Positions 13,401-28,433 of a stretch of DNA of 64,000 nt are shown piece after piece. Numbering within the stretch: position 1 is the stretch's first letter; every line of letters starts with the position of its first letter. A program made the position numbers and the translations under genes. Origin of the DNA: Biomphalaria glabrata (Eukaryota; Mollusca; Gastropoda; Planorbidae); the NCBI RefSeq assembly GCF_947242115.1, contig NC_074716.1, forward strand, positions 1,380,001 through 1,444,000, in the 5' to 3' direction. The notes below the pieces were generated by a model. That model was not told the origin of the DNA. It searched no databases and was given only the letters and a program-made list of their open reading frames with translations.

Positions 13401-16400
13401 GTGTTGATCTGTACTATTTCAAGAGCATCACACACAAGTATTCAATTTTTTATTTCAGCTAAAAGTGAATTAAAGTATTTCCCTTGTTGTACTAATATAT
13501 TAACAAATGTTTTTACTTTTCAATAAAAAACAAGGGTGAAATTTGTATAACTGTATATCTATTTTTAAGTGTCACTGTATTCTTAAGTCTATTTACTTTA
13601 CCATAAATAAAAACTTATTGGTGTGATTAATATCTCAGCCAACCCATACCCTCATGTGTTGTTTTAAACTTTTTATAAAAAGCCAGTCAAGGAATGTATT
13701 TTATAAAAAGCTAACTTATGTCTGTTTTAGAGAATACTTCCAGTTGGCCCCCTTCAGTTGTAGAGTGACTATGGTTCATCTCAAACACTTTTTCATGTAG
13801 CTGTGGAGCCCTATTTTGGAGAGACATTCCCGTCCACAAATATTGCAGGTTAGGGTGACTTTCAATTAGGTGGTAGAGGAGCTGACCATTTTTCACATGG
13901 CATGCTTTTCTTCCAGAGCTGAGGCCCATGTTTTTTTGCTGTCCATAGCTTTTTGGTCACCGTCTCTCTCCAACTAGTGCGGTCTAAGGCTATGTCAATG
14001 GTCATTATCAATGTTCGCTGATTTTAGGTCCCATTTTGTTACATCCATGTAAAGGAGGTCAGAGCGACCAGTTTTCAAACTCAAGTGGCCCACAGAGAAT
14101 AATTTTCGGGATGCGATTGTCTTCCATCCGGCGAACATGTCCAAGCCAGCGCAGGTGGCGTTGTCTGAGGGCTGTAAAGATGCTGGGAATACCTGTTCGT
14201 GCAAGAAGGATCCCTTTCTTTCCATGTGATTTTCAAGATTCTTCGGAGACAGCGCAAATGGAATGAGTTTAGTTTTTTTGTCTTGCTTTGCATAGGGGGT
14301 CCACAACTCACTGCTGTACAATAGGTTACTCAGAACGCATGCCTTGTAGACCTCCATTTTAGTCACTGTAGTGAGCTTCTAGTTTTCCCAAACTCTTGAC
14401 TTGAGTCTAGCGAATGTTGAGGCAGTCTTCTGTAACCATTTTTTAATCTCCTCTTCTAGGTCATCCTAAATTGTGGATCCAAGATAGCAGAATTCATTTA
14501 CAGCATCCAGTTTGTTATCATCTATGAGGTTGGAGGGTGATGTTGTAGCAGGTAGTCCCATAACATATTTTTCTTCATGCTAATTGTTAAGCCATACTCT
14601 TTACAGAGAATACTATATATATATATGTATATAATCACACACACAAAACCTCAAGTAAATGTTTGTTTGTAAAATGTTTTACATGTTTCGGATGTTCCTT
14701 CAGAGTTGAAGATAGTTTACTTCCTAGTCCTAACCTCCCGCAGGACGACGGGGGATGGGAGCGGGCAGGATTTGATCCCTCGACAAATCCGAACGACAGT
14801 CCAGCGCGCAAACCGCACGACCAGGCAGCCAAAACTAAACTACATGAGTAATAAGATATTCACATTAAGACTGTACACAATAATACCTTGGTCCTCCACA
14901 TTTAGTTTGTTTTCTTCATTCACAAAGTAACATCGCAAGAAAGGTAAGAGCTTTGAGAATGTGTCCAGGTCCAGACTTGTGTTAACTGTAATCACTTCCT
15001 TAGTCTTAACTGATTCTTGATTCTGCAATGAAAACTTTTTTTTTATAGATGTCTAATGAATACATTAATATGTGCATAAAATCATATTAATGTTTTCCTG
15101 GCTGAAGAATGAGCACTTATTGAATTCATCCTAGCAAATAGAATCAGAATTGTGCTTATCTCTTTGTCTTTCTTAGTGTTATATAAGTTTGCTTTTTTTT
15201 TTTATTTGAAGATTTTGGTTGTTTTATGTATAATTGCTACTTTAGTCTTCTATCCCGAAGGGTCTCTAAATTTAATGTTTTTACTAATGGTGTTTTTTGA
15301 CTAAATGTGAATATAGATTTGTTATGAATCTCACTGCACTATTTTGTGTCTCTTCTAGTTTCTAAATGTTTTTCTCTTCCAGAGTTGAGGGGTCCCAAAA
15401 CAGAGGATGCATATTCTTTTAATCCTACCCAAGGATAAATAACATTTTAGTTTGTCTTTATTGGATTTGTAAAAACAAAAAATATTTTAATAAAAACCTA
15501 TTGCTTTGATTTTTTAAAATTTCCTCAATATAGGATTCCATGATAATTTTTCATTTATTATAGCACCTAGGTATTTGGAGTTTTTCAGCTCTTTCTCTCC
15601 TAATCAACGATACCATTGTTGATTTTGACCTCATTAAATTTAATAAATGTATAATTTTTAAAACTTGACTTTGAACTATATTTAAAATAGTATGCATTTC
15701 CCTTTAATTCTATACCAAACATTTTCTGATAACAAACAAGAAAGAACAACAAAGCTATTGAAGCCCAATCATAACGGAGTAGTTAAATAGTAATGAGCAA
15801 AATGAAGAATTCATTCAAAACGTGGAAAAATAATTACGGAGAGAAAGAGTTAGTACGCATAACTGATTAACCATGATGAATATAAGTGGTATTTATTTGT
15901 TTTAATTTTTCTATTACTCTTAATAACTGTCATTTTTTCTGGGTGGAAAGACATGCTCCAATTTGATTTCCATTTTTATAATTCATCTGCAAAAAAATAA
16001 TAAGACAAATGCAACTAATGCAAATTAGTAATTCATTTATGTAAATTGTACTAAGGCTGTTCCTTGAAGTACACATATACACTGTTAATGTAGGTTTAGA
16101 GCCATTTATTATTACAGTTTGATCTCTCCCTTTCAGGAAATCCTGAATCCATTGATGTAATGAATCAGTGATGCTTTTTTTAAAGCTAGTTTCACTGATT
16201 TTAAGCTCCAACCCATAGGGGATAGGATGAATAGAGGAGTTAAGAGTAAATCAGACAAGTGGAGGTGGAAATAAAACAACTTATCCAAACCTCTTAACAT
16301 AATAAAACACAAGAATTAAAGAGGAGCTCAATCTAAAAAGTAGATTGTATGATAGTAAGAGCAAAGCAGTGATTTTAATTGGCCACTAGTCAGTTGCACA

Positions 16401-19400
16401 TTAGTGGCAGTAACCAATAAAAAAAAATAGTCCACAGTGAAATAGCAAAAAAAACCCTTCTCACATATGTCTTTGGAGACACTTAAGATTAATTCTGCAA
16501 GAAAATTTTCAATGTTACAAAAGTGTCAAGACTTTTTTTCTATACTATGCAGCTCTAAAGATGTTCAGGATGGGACACAATTAATTTCTGGTATTCCATG
16601 TACCTATTAAGATATTCATTGATCAAAACCTAGGTTAAAATGTCAACCAAAGTGTACTCACGATAAGATGTTTCACACTTTCGCTCACTTTGGCTGCAAC
16701 TAGATTTGGATTCAGTGAGTTCAATACCAGATTCTCTGTCATGTCCAGTGAACATTGGAGAGAAAGCTGACTTTTTGCATTTCCGCTAAGGGATATCTGA
16801 ATAACTAAACAATACAGTTAGGATACATAATTAGTAGAATATACAGTTAGGAAACATATTTAAAATAAACAGGATATATAGTTAGAATAAACAATTAGGA
16901 TAGATATTTAGGAGAATAGAGAAATAATTTTGTGAATAGAAATATCAAAATCAAAAGTGTAGCTAGAATTAAACTGAAGTTATAACAGTTTCACCACTAA
17001 TAGTGTAGTGACACTAGAGACACACTGAATATTGGAGACTTAACAACATTTAACCCTGGTTAATAAATGTTTTTAAGTTCTTTTAAGTCTTATCTTGAAT
17101 GCATAGTAGCTGTTGAGAAATTGCATGTGTGTTAAGAGGTCTTCATTTAAGCACAATAAAACATGGTAAGAAAATAAATGTTCAAAATAAAACTTAATAA
17201 TGAAAGTAATGAGGAGTGAAATAGTGATTCTATTCATCTGGGATTTATTTGTAAGTAGATAATTCTGAACAAATAGTGTATTTAAAAGATTTAAAAATAT
17301 CCAGCTTAGGGTCTAAAACTCTTGGTGACTAATACAAAAAAAATTTACCATAGTTTATATATTTAGAATGGATCTTTGTGATCAATAGCTTTAAGAGTGC
17401 TAAGTTTGCACAGGAGCTCATTTCCAGCTCTGGCCGGATAACTGGCCATGTTTTACTCCAGCAGGGCATTGAAGTAGAGTTGCCTGATTTAGGTCTAGGA
17501 TGGATTCCTTTACTGTCTAAAGCTTCATAATCTTGCGTCACACCATTCTCTACAGAGAAACAAGCTAACAGGTCCCCATTATATCCGATTTAACCATTTC
17601 GACCAGTATACAGTAGCTTCAGAATAGCAATGAATCTTGGAGGGCTTCCGAGCTGAGATAGAATCCACCACAAGCCATCCCGACTCACTGTATCAAAAGC
17701 TTTGGTGAGATCGGTAAAGTCGGCATACAAATTAGCTACCTGTATTTTTCCTGCATTTGAGGCAAGACAAATATCATGTCAGATGTACCTCTCCTTGCTT
17801 GAAATCTGCACATCTTAACTTAAACATTGCCTAGTAATAGTTTACATATAAGCACTACATATTTAAATATATAAATATATTTACATATATATGTGATATT
17901 TATTGAGAGGTTTATAATTAAAAAGACTAATATTGTTGGCATTAAGTTAATAATTACTATTTCCAGTTTTGAAAAGTCTGGTATAAATCCTAAGTAAAGA
18001 ACAGTAACTCTAACAAAAGAATAAATTTTTAAAGGTACTTCAGTATCAACACTTTTGTTGTTTTTTTAATTTTCAAGGATCACTATCACTAAAAAAAAAA
18101 AAAAAGAAAAAAACTTGCAAAGCTTCTCTTATAGAGGAATTGAAACGTGATGAGCTTTGCTTCTTTGAAAAAGGGGAAAAAAAATTATTTAGAAACCCAT
18201 CACTCTTCATTAGTTATTAGTCAATGGTAAAGTCCATTATATCCAAATATCAATTACCAGTATTGTAAAAAGTTATACATTTAAGATATTCCTTAAGATT
18301 TGAAGGTCTTCCGCAGGACAACATGATCGAATCGGGCAGGGTTTGAACACAGACCATCTAGACCTCTACATGTCTAGAACACATATCACATGACCAGGCA
18401 ACATCTTTAAAAAAAAATGTTTCCAGATAAAAGTTTTTTTTCGGGACAATGACATATCGGTAGGTGATTCCTTTACAATAAAAATGTTATAAAGTTTTGG
18501 CTTTTTAGAAACAAAAGTGGCTAAATTTTTATTTTATTAAAAATTCCTATACATGCCTTTCTAAAAAGGATAAAACATATATTTGAAAAGATATTTATAT
18601 GGTTTATACAACAAGACATTTATAGTACCAAAAACATTCAAAAGTATCATTATTTAATTAGTTAAAAAAAAATCTTTACAAAATTAACTTATATACATCT
18701 AAAGGCAAACAAATGCTTAAATTATGTAAATATTGTAATGATTTATTATGATAAAAATTATTATGAGTATTGTACTCAAAGGAAAAAAAAAAGTCCAACT
18801 TTTTTTAGCAAAATAGTTGAAACGCAGAACTTGTTACAATATGCTGATAAATCACACTTCATTGAAATACACGAGACAGCAAAAATTTTTATTTTAACAT
18901 ACACACATTTAATGAACACTCCTTGTAACCATGTATTTTGCAAAGTTTCGGCTGTCAGAAAGTGTTGAATAGTGTCAGATACTTTTAAATGTTCTCAGAT
19001 CAAAAAAAAGAATTTATGTTGGTTTGCAAACTTTATATATTACAATGGTGCTAAATCTTGTTTGCTCTAGGGGCCACATGTGTGCAATATGTGTGTCACA
19101 GGTCACACAAAATTGTGGTGTTCAATGAATTAAGTCTTTTCTGCTTCATTCTGCATAGCGAGAATGTCAAGTGACCAGTTAAGACCTGTCACTCGCTGAA
19201 TATGGCCTATGGATTATAGTTTGAATATCACTGATACATTTTATTCCACACTGAATGATTCAAAACATTACCATCAAGTCCCTAACATATTCAGTAGACA
19301 ATTGTACTGGCCTGGTTGTTATTTAGCATTAAAAAAGTCTGGTTCTGTTTGTTTTTCTTAGATATAAAGTTTAAGACCACAACTGGAGGACAGGATGATG

Positions 19401-22400
19401 GTGGTCATTGTTCAAACTTGGCACCATCCTCACAACAGTCTTTATTAGTTTCTATTTCTTTTGAAAAAATGTATTATCCTTTTGCAGGAGCATATTGCTG
19501 ATTTATCTTGGCTAAGGATTGACCTGAAGATATAAATTAAACTTTGAAAAAATAAAACACATTACAACAAATTATACTTTAGATTTGAAATTACTTCACT
19601 TAATAAATAATTATTAAATGTAGAAATTCATTTAATCCAAACTCTTTACTATTTTTCTTACCTAAGTTAAAGCAGAGGTCTTTATTTTCAAAGTTAGTCT
19701 CCTGTACACTATTTGACAGCTTATTGTTATCTAGGTAAGTTGGAATAGCTCAAAGAGTTACATTTTAGTTTTTATTATAGAGCCATAAAACCCTGGCTTC
19801 AGATCTGAAAATTATAAATATAAATATTGATTAGATCAACAAATTATTTATTTTTTAATTTTCTAATTTCTAACACACAAAAACAGTCATAAATCAGATC
19901 TAGATAATGCTGTAATTTAAAGCTAAAATGTAAAAACAGTGTACCGGTAACAAATCAGATCAATCAGTCTATGTGCAGAATAATATTGTAATGAAAGAAA
20001 CCAGCAGTTAAAGCTCAATCAAAATATAATCAAAAATATTTATACAAGTAAGTAAATAATAACATGTTTTCTAAATATCTGAAATCTCAGAGTTAGAAAA
20101 GTTAAGTTCCCCTTTTAGACCTTGCTATCTATAAGGCAGATGATGTTAAGGTCATCTGTTTCTTTGGCCAATGGTTTACAAGCAGTGTGTCATGTGGCCA
20201 GCACAACGACCAACCGCCTTAACTTTCTCAAATAAAAGTCAGGTACCCATTAGAGTTGGGTGGATTCAAGAATGCCCTAAAAATCCCGAAATTCAAAATC
20301 CCAGTCTTAAAACCCAGGACCCCAGGTTCAGAAGCCAAGTGCTTAACCACTCCACCACCGTGCCCCCTAATAAAATCTCAGACATGCCTAACTAGAATAT
20401 GGAATACTCAAGTTCAGAAATAATTTAATTATAAATTAAAACTGTAGATGAAAACCTGCCAAAATTGTCCTCTTATTAAGTTTTTATAGATGCTTGAATA
20501 TAGAACAGATCTAGATCAAAGATCTGTGGGCTGTAAACTTTTTTTTTACATACTGCCTTCTTTTATTTTATTTTTAAGTGGTAATGGATATTATTTTTAA
20601 TAAGCACACCAATACCTATAAAATGTCGAAAACTAGTCCAAGAAGTGTGGCTTAGATGTTGAGCCAAGGGAAACTGTTTTCAATAAAAGGTGAAGGACGA
20701 AGGCGGTTAACTGGGTCTGAACCAGAAAGATTCAGGGAGGAGGGGCTCATTAACGATGGCTAGCTACCACCTAGGAGAAGAAAAACTCTTTTAATTCAAA
20801 CCTCTGCAGCCTTGTAGCTATTCCAAAACATGAAAAAGCTGCCTGGCCATGTGGTATGTGTGCTGGATTGCCATTGGGTGGCCTCGATGGTCCAGGATTC
20901 ATACCTGTCCACTGCCATCCCCGTCATCTTGCAAGAGGTTTCGCCCATTTATTTCAACTCTGAAGGAACATCAGAAACATGTAAAACAAAGGCTTTAGGA
21001 ATCAACCATGAAAAAAAATATCAGTGGGTGATGACATCATCCCGACCATTGCTAATGCCCAGGTAGAAGCTTCACACCATGACAAATGAAGGGGGAAGTA
21101 TAATTTAAATACATATAATTCTAGACCTATGATTAGTGAAGAAACAGTTTATGGCAGATCCAAACTAGTCTTGATCTAAGAATCTATAATTAAGTTCATC
21201 CATTGAAGTTCGATGATGACTTTTGTCATCCAGGGGGCTGAGGGCTTTGCACTGGGGTTTTGAGCCTCCAGATGTGGCTGGTGAGACCTTGGATGGCTGC
21301 CTGGTCGTGCGGTTTGCGCGCTGGACTGTCATTCCGATTTATCGATGGTCCAGGGTTCAAACCCTGCCCACTCCCATCCCCCGTCGTCCTGTTGGAGGTT
21401 TGGAATCTTCAACTCTGAAGGAACACCCAAAACATGTAAAACATTTTACAAACATGTGAGCCCAGAAAGTTCGGCTGCACACTGGGGAGGTTATTCCAGC
21501 TGGAGCTAGTGTCATTGGCCTTTGATTTTTTTCTCTGACGCTATTCTTCTCCCAGCAATGTTCTAGTGCCCCCTGCAATATGTGCGCCAGTTTTATGTGC
21601 TTCTGTCTCCCTGGTGCCTGAGTCAAGGCTGAATGCTTTCAGAGAAGCTTTGAGGGTGTCACTGAAGTGTTTTCTTTGTCAACCTTGTGAGGGCTTTCTT
21701 TCCCTTAATTGGCCATACAGGAGTCGTTTAGGGATGCTGCGGTCGTCTACTGCGCAGATGTGGCCTTCTCATCACAGCTGGGACTGCATCGGGATTGTGT
21801 GCATGCTTTGCAGGCCCGCTCTTTGAAGGACTTCAGTATCTGGTATCTTTTCTTGCTATTTAACATTCAGTATTTTTCTGAGATGGGTCATGTGGAAGTA
21901 TATATATATATACTGTCCAGGTCTTTTAGGCATAGAGAACTGTCGGGAGGATGACAGCTCAATAAATCCCTAGCTTTGTGTATGTGGAGATACCCGTCTA
22001 TTCCAAACATTTTAGACATTCTGAAATAGGATGCACTAGCATTGGCTATACATAGTTTTGATCTTTTGCAGATAATTTTCAGAGCAGGCATTTAGGGCAC
22101 AGTTGTCAGCAAATAGCAGATCCCTGATTACTGCTGATTTTTTTTTTACTTTGCTTTGAGCCGCTTCGGGTTGTATAGGCCACGATCAAATATATGTTGT
22201 ATTTATCCCGCTTGTATCTCTATTTGTGAATGCATCTGTCAGCATAGCAGAAAACATAATATAATGCTGAACAGTCACAGTGTGTGTGCTAGGAAACAAC
22301 CTTGTTTTACCCCATATGATACTTTAAAGGGTTCTCCACTTTCCTGAACACAAGCCTTCATGCCATGAAAGCATGAATAATTAAGTAAATCTATATAGAT

Positions 22401-25400
22401 CTACATCTTATCTAGACTCTGTATATAAAATCTACAGATAGAGACACTTTTCATATAAATTCCATATATATATGCTAGAACTAATTCATACAAGAGGTGC
22501 CTTTTCTTACCTAGTGACTATAATAGTGCCATTGATTAGAGAATGGAATGGGTTGCCTGAATCAGCCAGGAAAACCAAAGAGTTAGCAGAGTTTAAATTT
22601 AAGTCAATAATAATATTAGCATGTATGACTGTCAGACCTGTCACTATGACTAGTATGACTAGATTCTCTAGACTATACAAATGAAATGTGTAGGTTTTGA
22701 AGGTTTTTGAAGATGCCACTGAATGTAAGAAATGATCATGTCATTTATGATTTATGATGTCAATGATGAGTCATTGAGTGAATCATGATTGCATGAATGA
22801 CAGTTCCAATGATTTTGAATTATTATATATTATATACTATTCAACTAGACATAGATTCTAGATCTAGAATTCTAGATCTAGATCTATTTCTACAGAGTCA
22901 TTAGAAACTAGACCTCTACATTAAATTTAAATGTAATAAAAAAGTAATACCTTACATCAGTGGACATCACTAATATTTAATATGTAGATCTAGATTGTAG
23001 ATAATATTAATTAAATCTATATCTTATCTTATCTTATCTTATATAATACAGACGTTACTTCAAAAAAGAAGATGATTACGTCCTACGCGTCATGCATTTA
23101 GTCATGCATATTAACCAATGACTTAAATTCTGCCAAGTCACTGGTTTTCCTGGCTAGCTCAGGCAACCCATTCCATGCTCTAATAGCACTAGGGAAGAAG
23201 GAGTATTTGTACAAATTTGTCCTAGCATATGGGACGAGGAATGTGCCTTTATCTTTGTGTCTTTCAGAGTATTTTATTAAATTTTGTTTTTGTATTTGAA
23301 GATTATGGTTCAGTGTTTTATGTATGATTGCTACTTTACTTTTGAGCCTTCTGTCCTGAAGGCTTTCTAAATTTAGTGATTTTACTAAAGGTGTTACTCT
23401 AGTCAAATGTGAATATTCGTTTGTTATGAATCGCACTGCTCTATTTTGTGTCTGTTCTAGTTTCTTAATGTTTTCTTGAGTTGAGGGGTCCCAAACAGAG
23501 GATGCATATTCTATTATTGGCCTAACCAAGGTTAAATAACATTTTAGTTTTATGTTCTTATTTGATTTATAGAAATTTCTTTTAATAAATCCTAATGCTT
23601 TGTTTGATTTTTTTGTAGTTTCATCAATATGTGGATTCCATGACAGTTTTTCATTTATTATAACACCTAGGTATTTTGCGTTTTTAGTCTGTGTTACTGG
23701 TTTGCCATGAATAAGATAAGTGGAATTAATTTGTTTTAGTTTTTTTGTTACTCTTAACAACTGACATTTTTCTGGGTGGAAAGACATGCTCCAATTTGAT
23801 TCCCATTTCTGTAATTCATCTAATTCTCTTTGTAAAATATCTGTGTCTTGTGTTGTTTTTATTGTTCTATATATTATGCAATCGTCTGCAAATAATCTGA
23901 CTTTTGTTCCTGAACTAATGCAATTTGGTAAATCATTTATGTAAATTAAAAATAGTAGTGGACCCAAGACTGTTCCTTGAGGTACACCTGAGTTTACTGT
24001 TATCGGTGTTGATTTAGAGCCATTTATTATTACAGTTTGTTCTCTCCCTATCAGAAAGTCTTTAATCCACTGATGCAGTGGACCATTAATGCCGAAATAT
24101 TTTAATTTTTTAAGCAAACTATGGTGGTGAACTTTGTCAAAAGCCTTAGAAAAATCTAGTAAGATAGCATCTATTTGTTCACTATTATCTAAACCTTTTG
24201 AAAAATCATCAATTAGTCCTATTAGTTGTGTTTCACATGATCTATATTTCCTAAAGCCATGTTGGTATGGTGTGAGGACATTATGTTTGTCTAAGTGGTT
24301 TATGATGTTGCTACATATTATGTGTTCTAGGATTTTACATGTGATGCTGGTAAGTGATACTGGTCTGTAGTTTCCTGGGTCAGATTTTTCTCCTTTTTTA
24401 AATAGGGGGGTGACATTAGCTTCTTTCCAGTCCTTTGGTACTCTGCCCTGGTTAAGTGAAGCCTGAAAGAGTATTTTGAACACTGGGGCTAGCTCATTAC
24501 TTAGTTCTTTGAGTAATCTAGCTGGAATACCATCAGGTCCAGAAGCTTTATTTGGTTTGGTGTTGGCTAATAGTTTTTGAATTCCATTTTCTTGTACTAC
24601 TATATCTTCTATGTTGTCTACTTGGTTCAAATTCAGTAATATGTCTTTGTTTCCTGGGGCTGAGAATGCTGATGCAAAGTATTTGTTTAGAATGTTTGCT
24701 TTAGTTTCATTATCATTATGTATTATGTTATGTTCATCTTTTAATGGTGCTACGCCTGTTGTTTCCATTTTCTTAGACTTAATGTATGACCATAGGTTTT
24801 TGTTGTTGTCTTTAGATATTACATTGTTTATGTATTCACTCTGCAGCTGTCTGCTTACTTTTTGGGTTAAGTGTTTAATTTTTATATACTTTTTGTAAAC
24901 TCTTTCTGCATTAGTTTCTTTAAATTTTCTATATAGGTTTTCCTTCTGTTTACAAAGCTTCTTTAGTCTATTATTAAACCAGCATTTATTTATTTTGTTT
25001 GATGTGTATTTAGTTGGTATTTGATTTTCTATAATGCTTTTAAGATGGTTTTTAATGAAATTCCAGAGGTCATCGACTGGTTGGTTAATGTCTTTTTCTA
25101 ATAAGAATGTTTGTTGAAAGTTTAATGCAGCTTGGTGTAGTTGTGTTAGGTTACATTTATTCCAGAGTAAGATTTTTCTTTTGGGTTTTGTATTGGCTAC
25201 TGCTTTTATCTGACTGTGTATTTTTATGATCTCATGGTCTGATAGACCAGGGATAATATCATAATCAACTACTAATCCAGGTCTGTTGGTTAAGAAGAGA
25301 TCTAATGTGTTGTTTAATCTAGTTGGCTTTTTAATGATTTGATCTAAACTTAGGTTGTGTAAAGTTTCTATGAAAAGCTCATTTATGTCCTTAAGGTTTT

Positions 25401-28337
25401 GGTGTTTATCTATGGTTAGTGTTTTCCAATTTATATCAGGTAGGTTGAAATCACCCATAATCCAAAAAACTGCATTTTTATTTGTCTCTTTAAGTGTCGT
25501 AATCTGATTACATAGTTCCTGCATGTATTCTAAACTAGAATTTGGTGGTCTGTAAATGCTGCCTATTATTAGGGATGTTGAGGTGGTATTAATTTTACAA
25601 AATGTTGATTCTATATTTTTTGAGTTAGGTAAGGTAATTTCTTCTGCTATAAGAGTGTTTTTTATTGCTAAAAGAACTCCTCCATGATTATCAGCCCTAT
25701 CTTTTCTAAAAATTTCATAATTACTATTGAAAATTTCTGCATTATAAATTTCAGGATGTAGCCAAGTTTCTGTGCCTGCAATTATGTCTGGTTTCTCACA
25801 TTCTAATAAAATTTCTAAGTCTGCTGTTTTGTTCCTAATATTGACTATATAGACATATAGTAGATCTATTACTAGACTATTATAAATTATATTTTATATA
25901 TTTAATATTAGGCCTACCTTTAGGCTTGGCCTATTGCGGCTTACAAGTCTTAAGTAACAAGTTAGTTATGACTATGTCGCCTATGACAGGCTATGAGCAG
26001 CCTATGCTTATTAAATTCATTTATTTTTTATATCTAGATCTATATTCTTATATAATAAATCATATTATATAAATTATATAATATATAGGGTAATTTCCTC
26101 CGCTTTTAGCAGAGGAGTCTAGACTAAAATCACTATATATTTGAAAAAAAATTAATTAACTTACCTGCTATGTCACTATGTGTTGGTGTTGATATTCTAT
26201 AGCCAGACAATCGCACAAGGTGCATTCAATGTTTCGATAAACAATCACTGGGCAAACGGAAGCTGTCCAGGTTTGCAGTAACTGAGTAAGCACCAAGAAC
26301 ACTTACTAAACACGAGCTTCGATGCTAATTTGTTAATTAGCTAAATCTAAACGGGGTAAATACGCAGTGGCAGTGGTTATCAAACTGTTATAGTAACTTC
26401 GTAGACCAAAAAAAAAATGTTTTCCCCCTAATAGTCAGAAGTTTTCCGTCAGAAAGTCATTCTCATGTATGAACATGTGAGAGGAGGGGCTGTAAATGTA
26501 GGCACAAGCTATTGTCATAAATACGACCATTCTCTTGGGTAGAATTTCGTATAACTATAGAAATCAAACTTTTCCGGCTTCAAACTTGTATTAAATATAA
26601 TCACGTTAGGCTTTATTGGTGAAGAGAATAATCGAGTAACGTTATTTTATATTAATCCCATTTAGCCTCTTTTATTTGAAATGCATATTTTGTTAAAAAG
26701 TTTAAATTGAATTAAAGGTGAGGGTATAGGCCTATAGTGCGCGGGTCTTGCATTTTCGTAAACCCGTCATAAATATAAATATATAGACTACAAGGGTGGC
26801 TGCCTCGTCGTGCGTTATGCGCGCTGGACTGTCGTTAGGACTTGTCGATGGTCCCGGGTTGATACCCTGCCCGCTGCAAACCCCGTCGTCCTGCGGGAGG
26901 TTTGGATTAGGTAGTAAATCAAAATTTTCTTTAACTCTGAATCAACATCAGGAACATTTTTAAAAAAAATTACAAACAATCTCATCTGCATACCCACTAT
27001 ATAATTTTATAGAAATGATGTCACCTACGTACATTAACACATTTTAACAGCGTACTTCAATTTATGAACGAAAGTCTACTATTTTACAATGCTACAACTT
27101 AGAAGCTATATAATGTAACCTACATTGTAGTCTAACTTATGGGAGTAGCATACGAATATTCGATGTTAGGATATAATTTAAGGAAGTAGTCTACATATAT
27201 AGGCCTACAATGTTAGGCCCTCACCTCACGGAGGTAGCCGACAAAGATAGGGCTACATTATTAGGCCTACAATTTACGGAGGTAGCCAACAAAAATAGGG
27301 CTACAATGTTAAGCCCACAACTTACGGAGGTAGCCCACAAAGATAGGGCTACAATGTTACCGCCTTAACAGCCTTTCACTTCAAATTTTCTCTCCCAATA
27401 TGCCCATATTACTTAATGCGGCGACCCCCAACCGTAAAAAATCATAAGCCTAAGTAGCTGTGCTTTTGATAATGTTCTAAAACAGTTCACTTGATGTAAA
27501 TATTTGATATGCGTTGCCATGTTTTAGGTTTCAACATGAAACAATTGTCATTGTAGTCTTGAAATAAATAGTTCTGATTATGATTAAATTATAAATAAAT
27601 AAAATTGCATCTTTGTGACATGCATTTATTTACTATTCTATTTCTTATTTGGGAGACGCGGGGATCTTTGGGCGCCTCTAAGTCCACCCAACTCTAATGT
27701 GTGGGGCCCACCTGATATTAGTTGGGGAAAGTAAATGCGGTTGGTCGTTGTGCTAGCCACATGACACCCTCGTTAACCGTGGGCCACAGAAACAGATATC
27801 CTTCGTGATGCTCATCCCATGGACCGCAAAGGAAACTTTTACTTTTTAACTTATTTCGTAGGCCTATTCACCATTTTTGTGGTGCAGACTTATGTGACTA
27901 TTTGTTTTTTAAGCATGACGTAGCATTTGCAGTATTAGAATCTATATTTTCAATGGTCTTAGACGACCCCTGGCGAATCGTTATTCGACCCCCAAGGGGG
28001 TCGTGACCAACAGGTTGAGTGTCACAGTCACGGTTGATATTGCCTGCTAAATTTTCACCTCGGTTCAAGAAGGTGAAAGACACGTGAAACCTCTGATATA
28101 GAAAGAAGAAGTAAGAATGACTAAATTAACTTTTAGTCAGTAGTAACCTTGAGTCAGTTGAGTAGGGCAGTCACTTGAAGACAGTAGTAACTTTTAGTCA
28201 GTTGAGTCGTTTATGGGACTTGAGACAGTACACGTATTTTGATAGTTATTTTCTGTACTTAGAGCTGGATTCAGCTGGATACATAATATTTAAGTTTATT
28301 GTTACCCGCTGTGATGCGGACGTGATTTAATAGTAAA

Positions 28338-28433
<96 letters not shown>

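Noticed and set aside
14706-14930. Open frames over SINE-2 copies (also 21223-21459, 33456-33679)
   Set aside because: Overlap tRNA-derived SINE sequence; no coding evidence.
19434-19523. Exon-like minus-strand segment with strong acceptor (tatatcttcag) and GTGAGG donor
   Set aside because: In the phase required by exon 2 it has an internal TAA, and skipping it gives a perfect phase match between exons 2 and 3. It could be an unused or poison exon.
26164-26195. 32-bp segment between tag acceptor and strong GTAAGT donor (minus) in intron 1 of gene A
   Set aside because: Gives an immediate stop after exon 1 and adds no plausible coding sequence.
27170-27365. CRISPR-like regular array
   Set aside because: Eukaryotic context, and the copies are contiguous tandem repeats without unique spacers.
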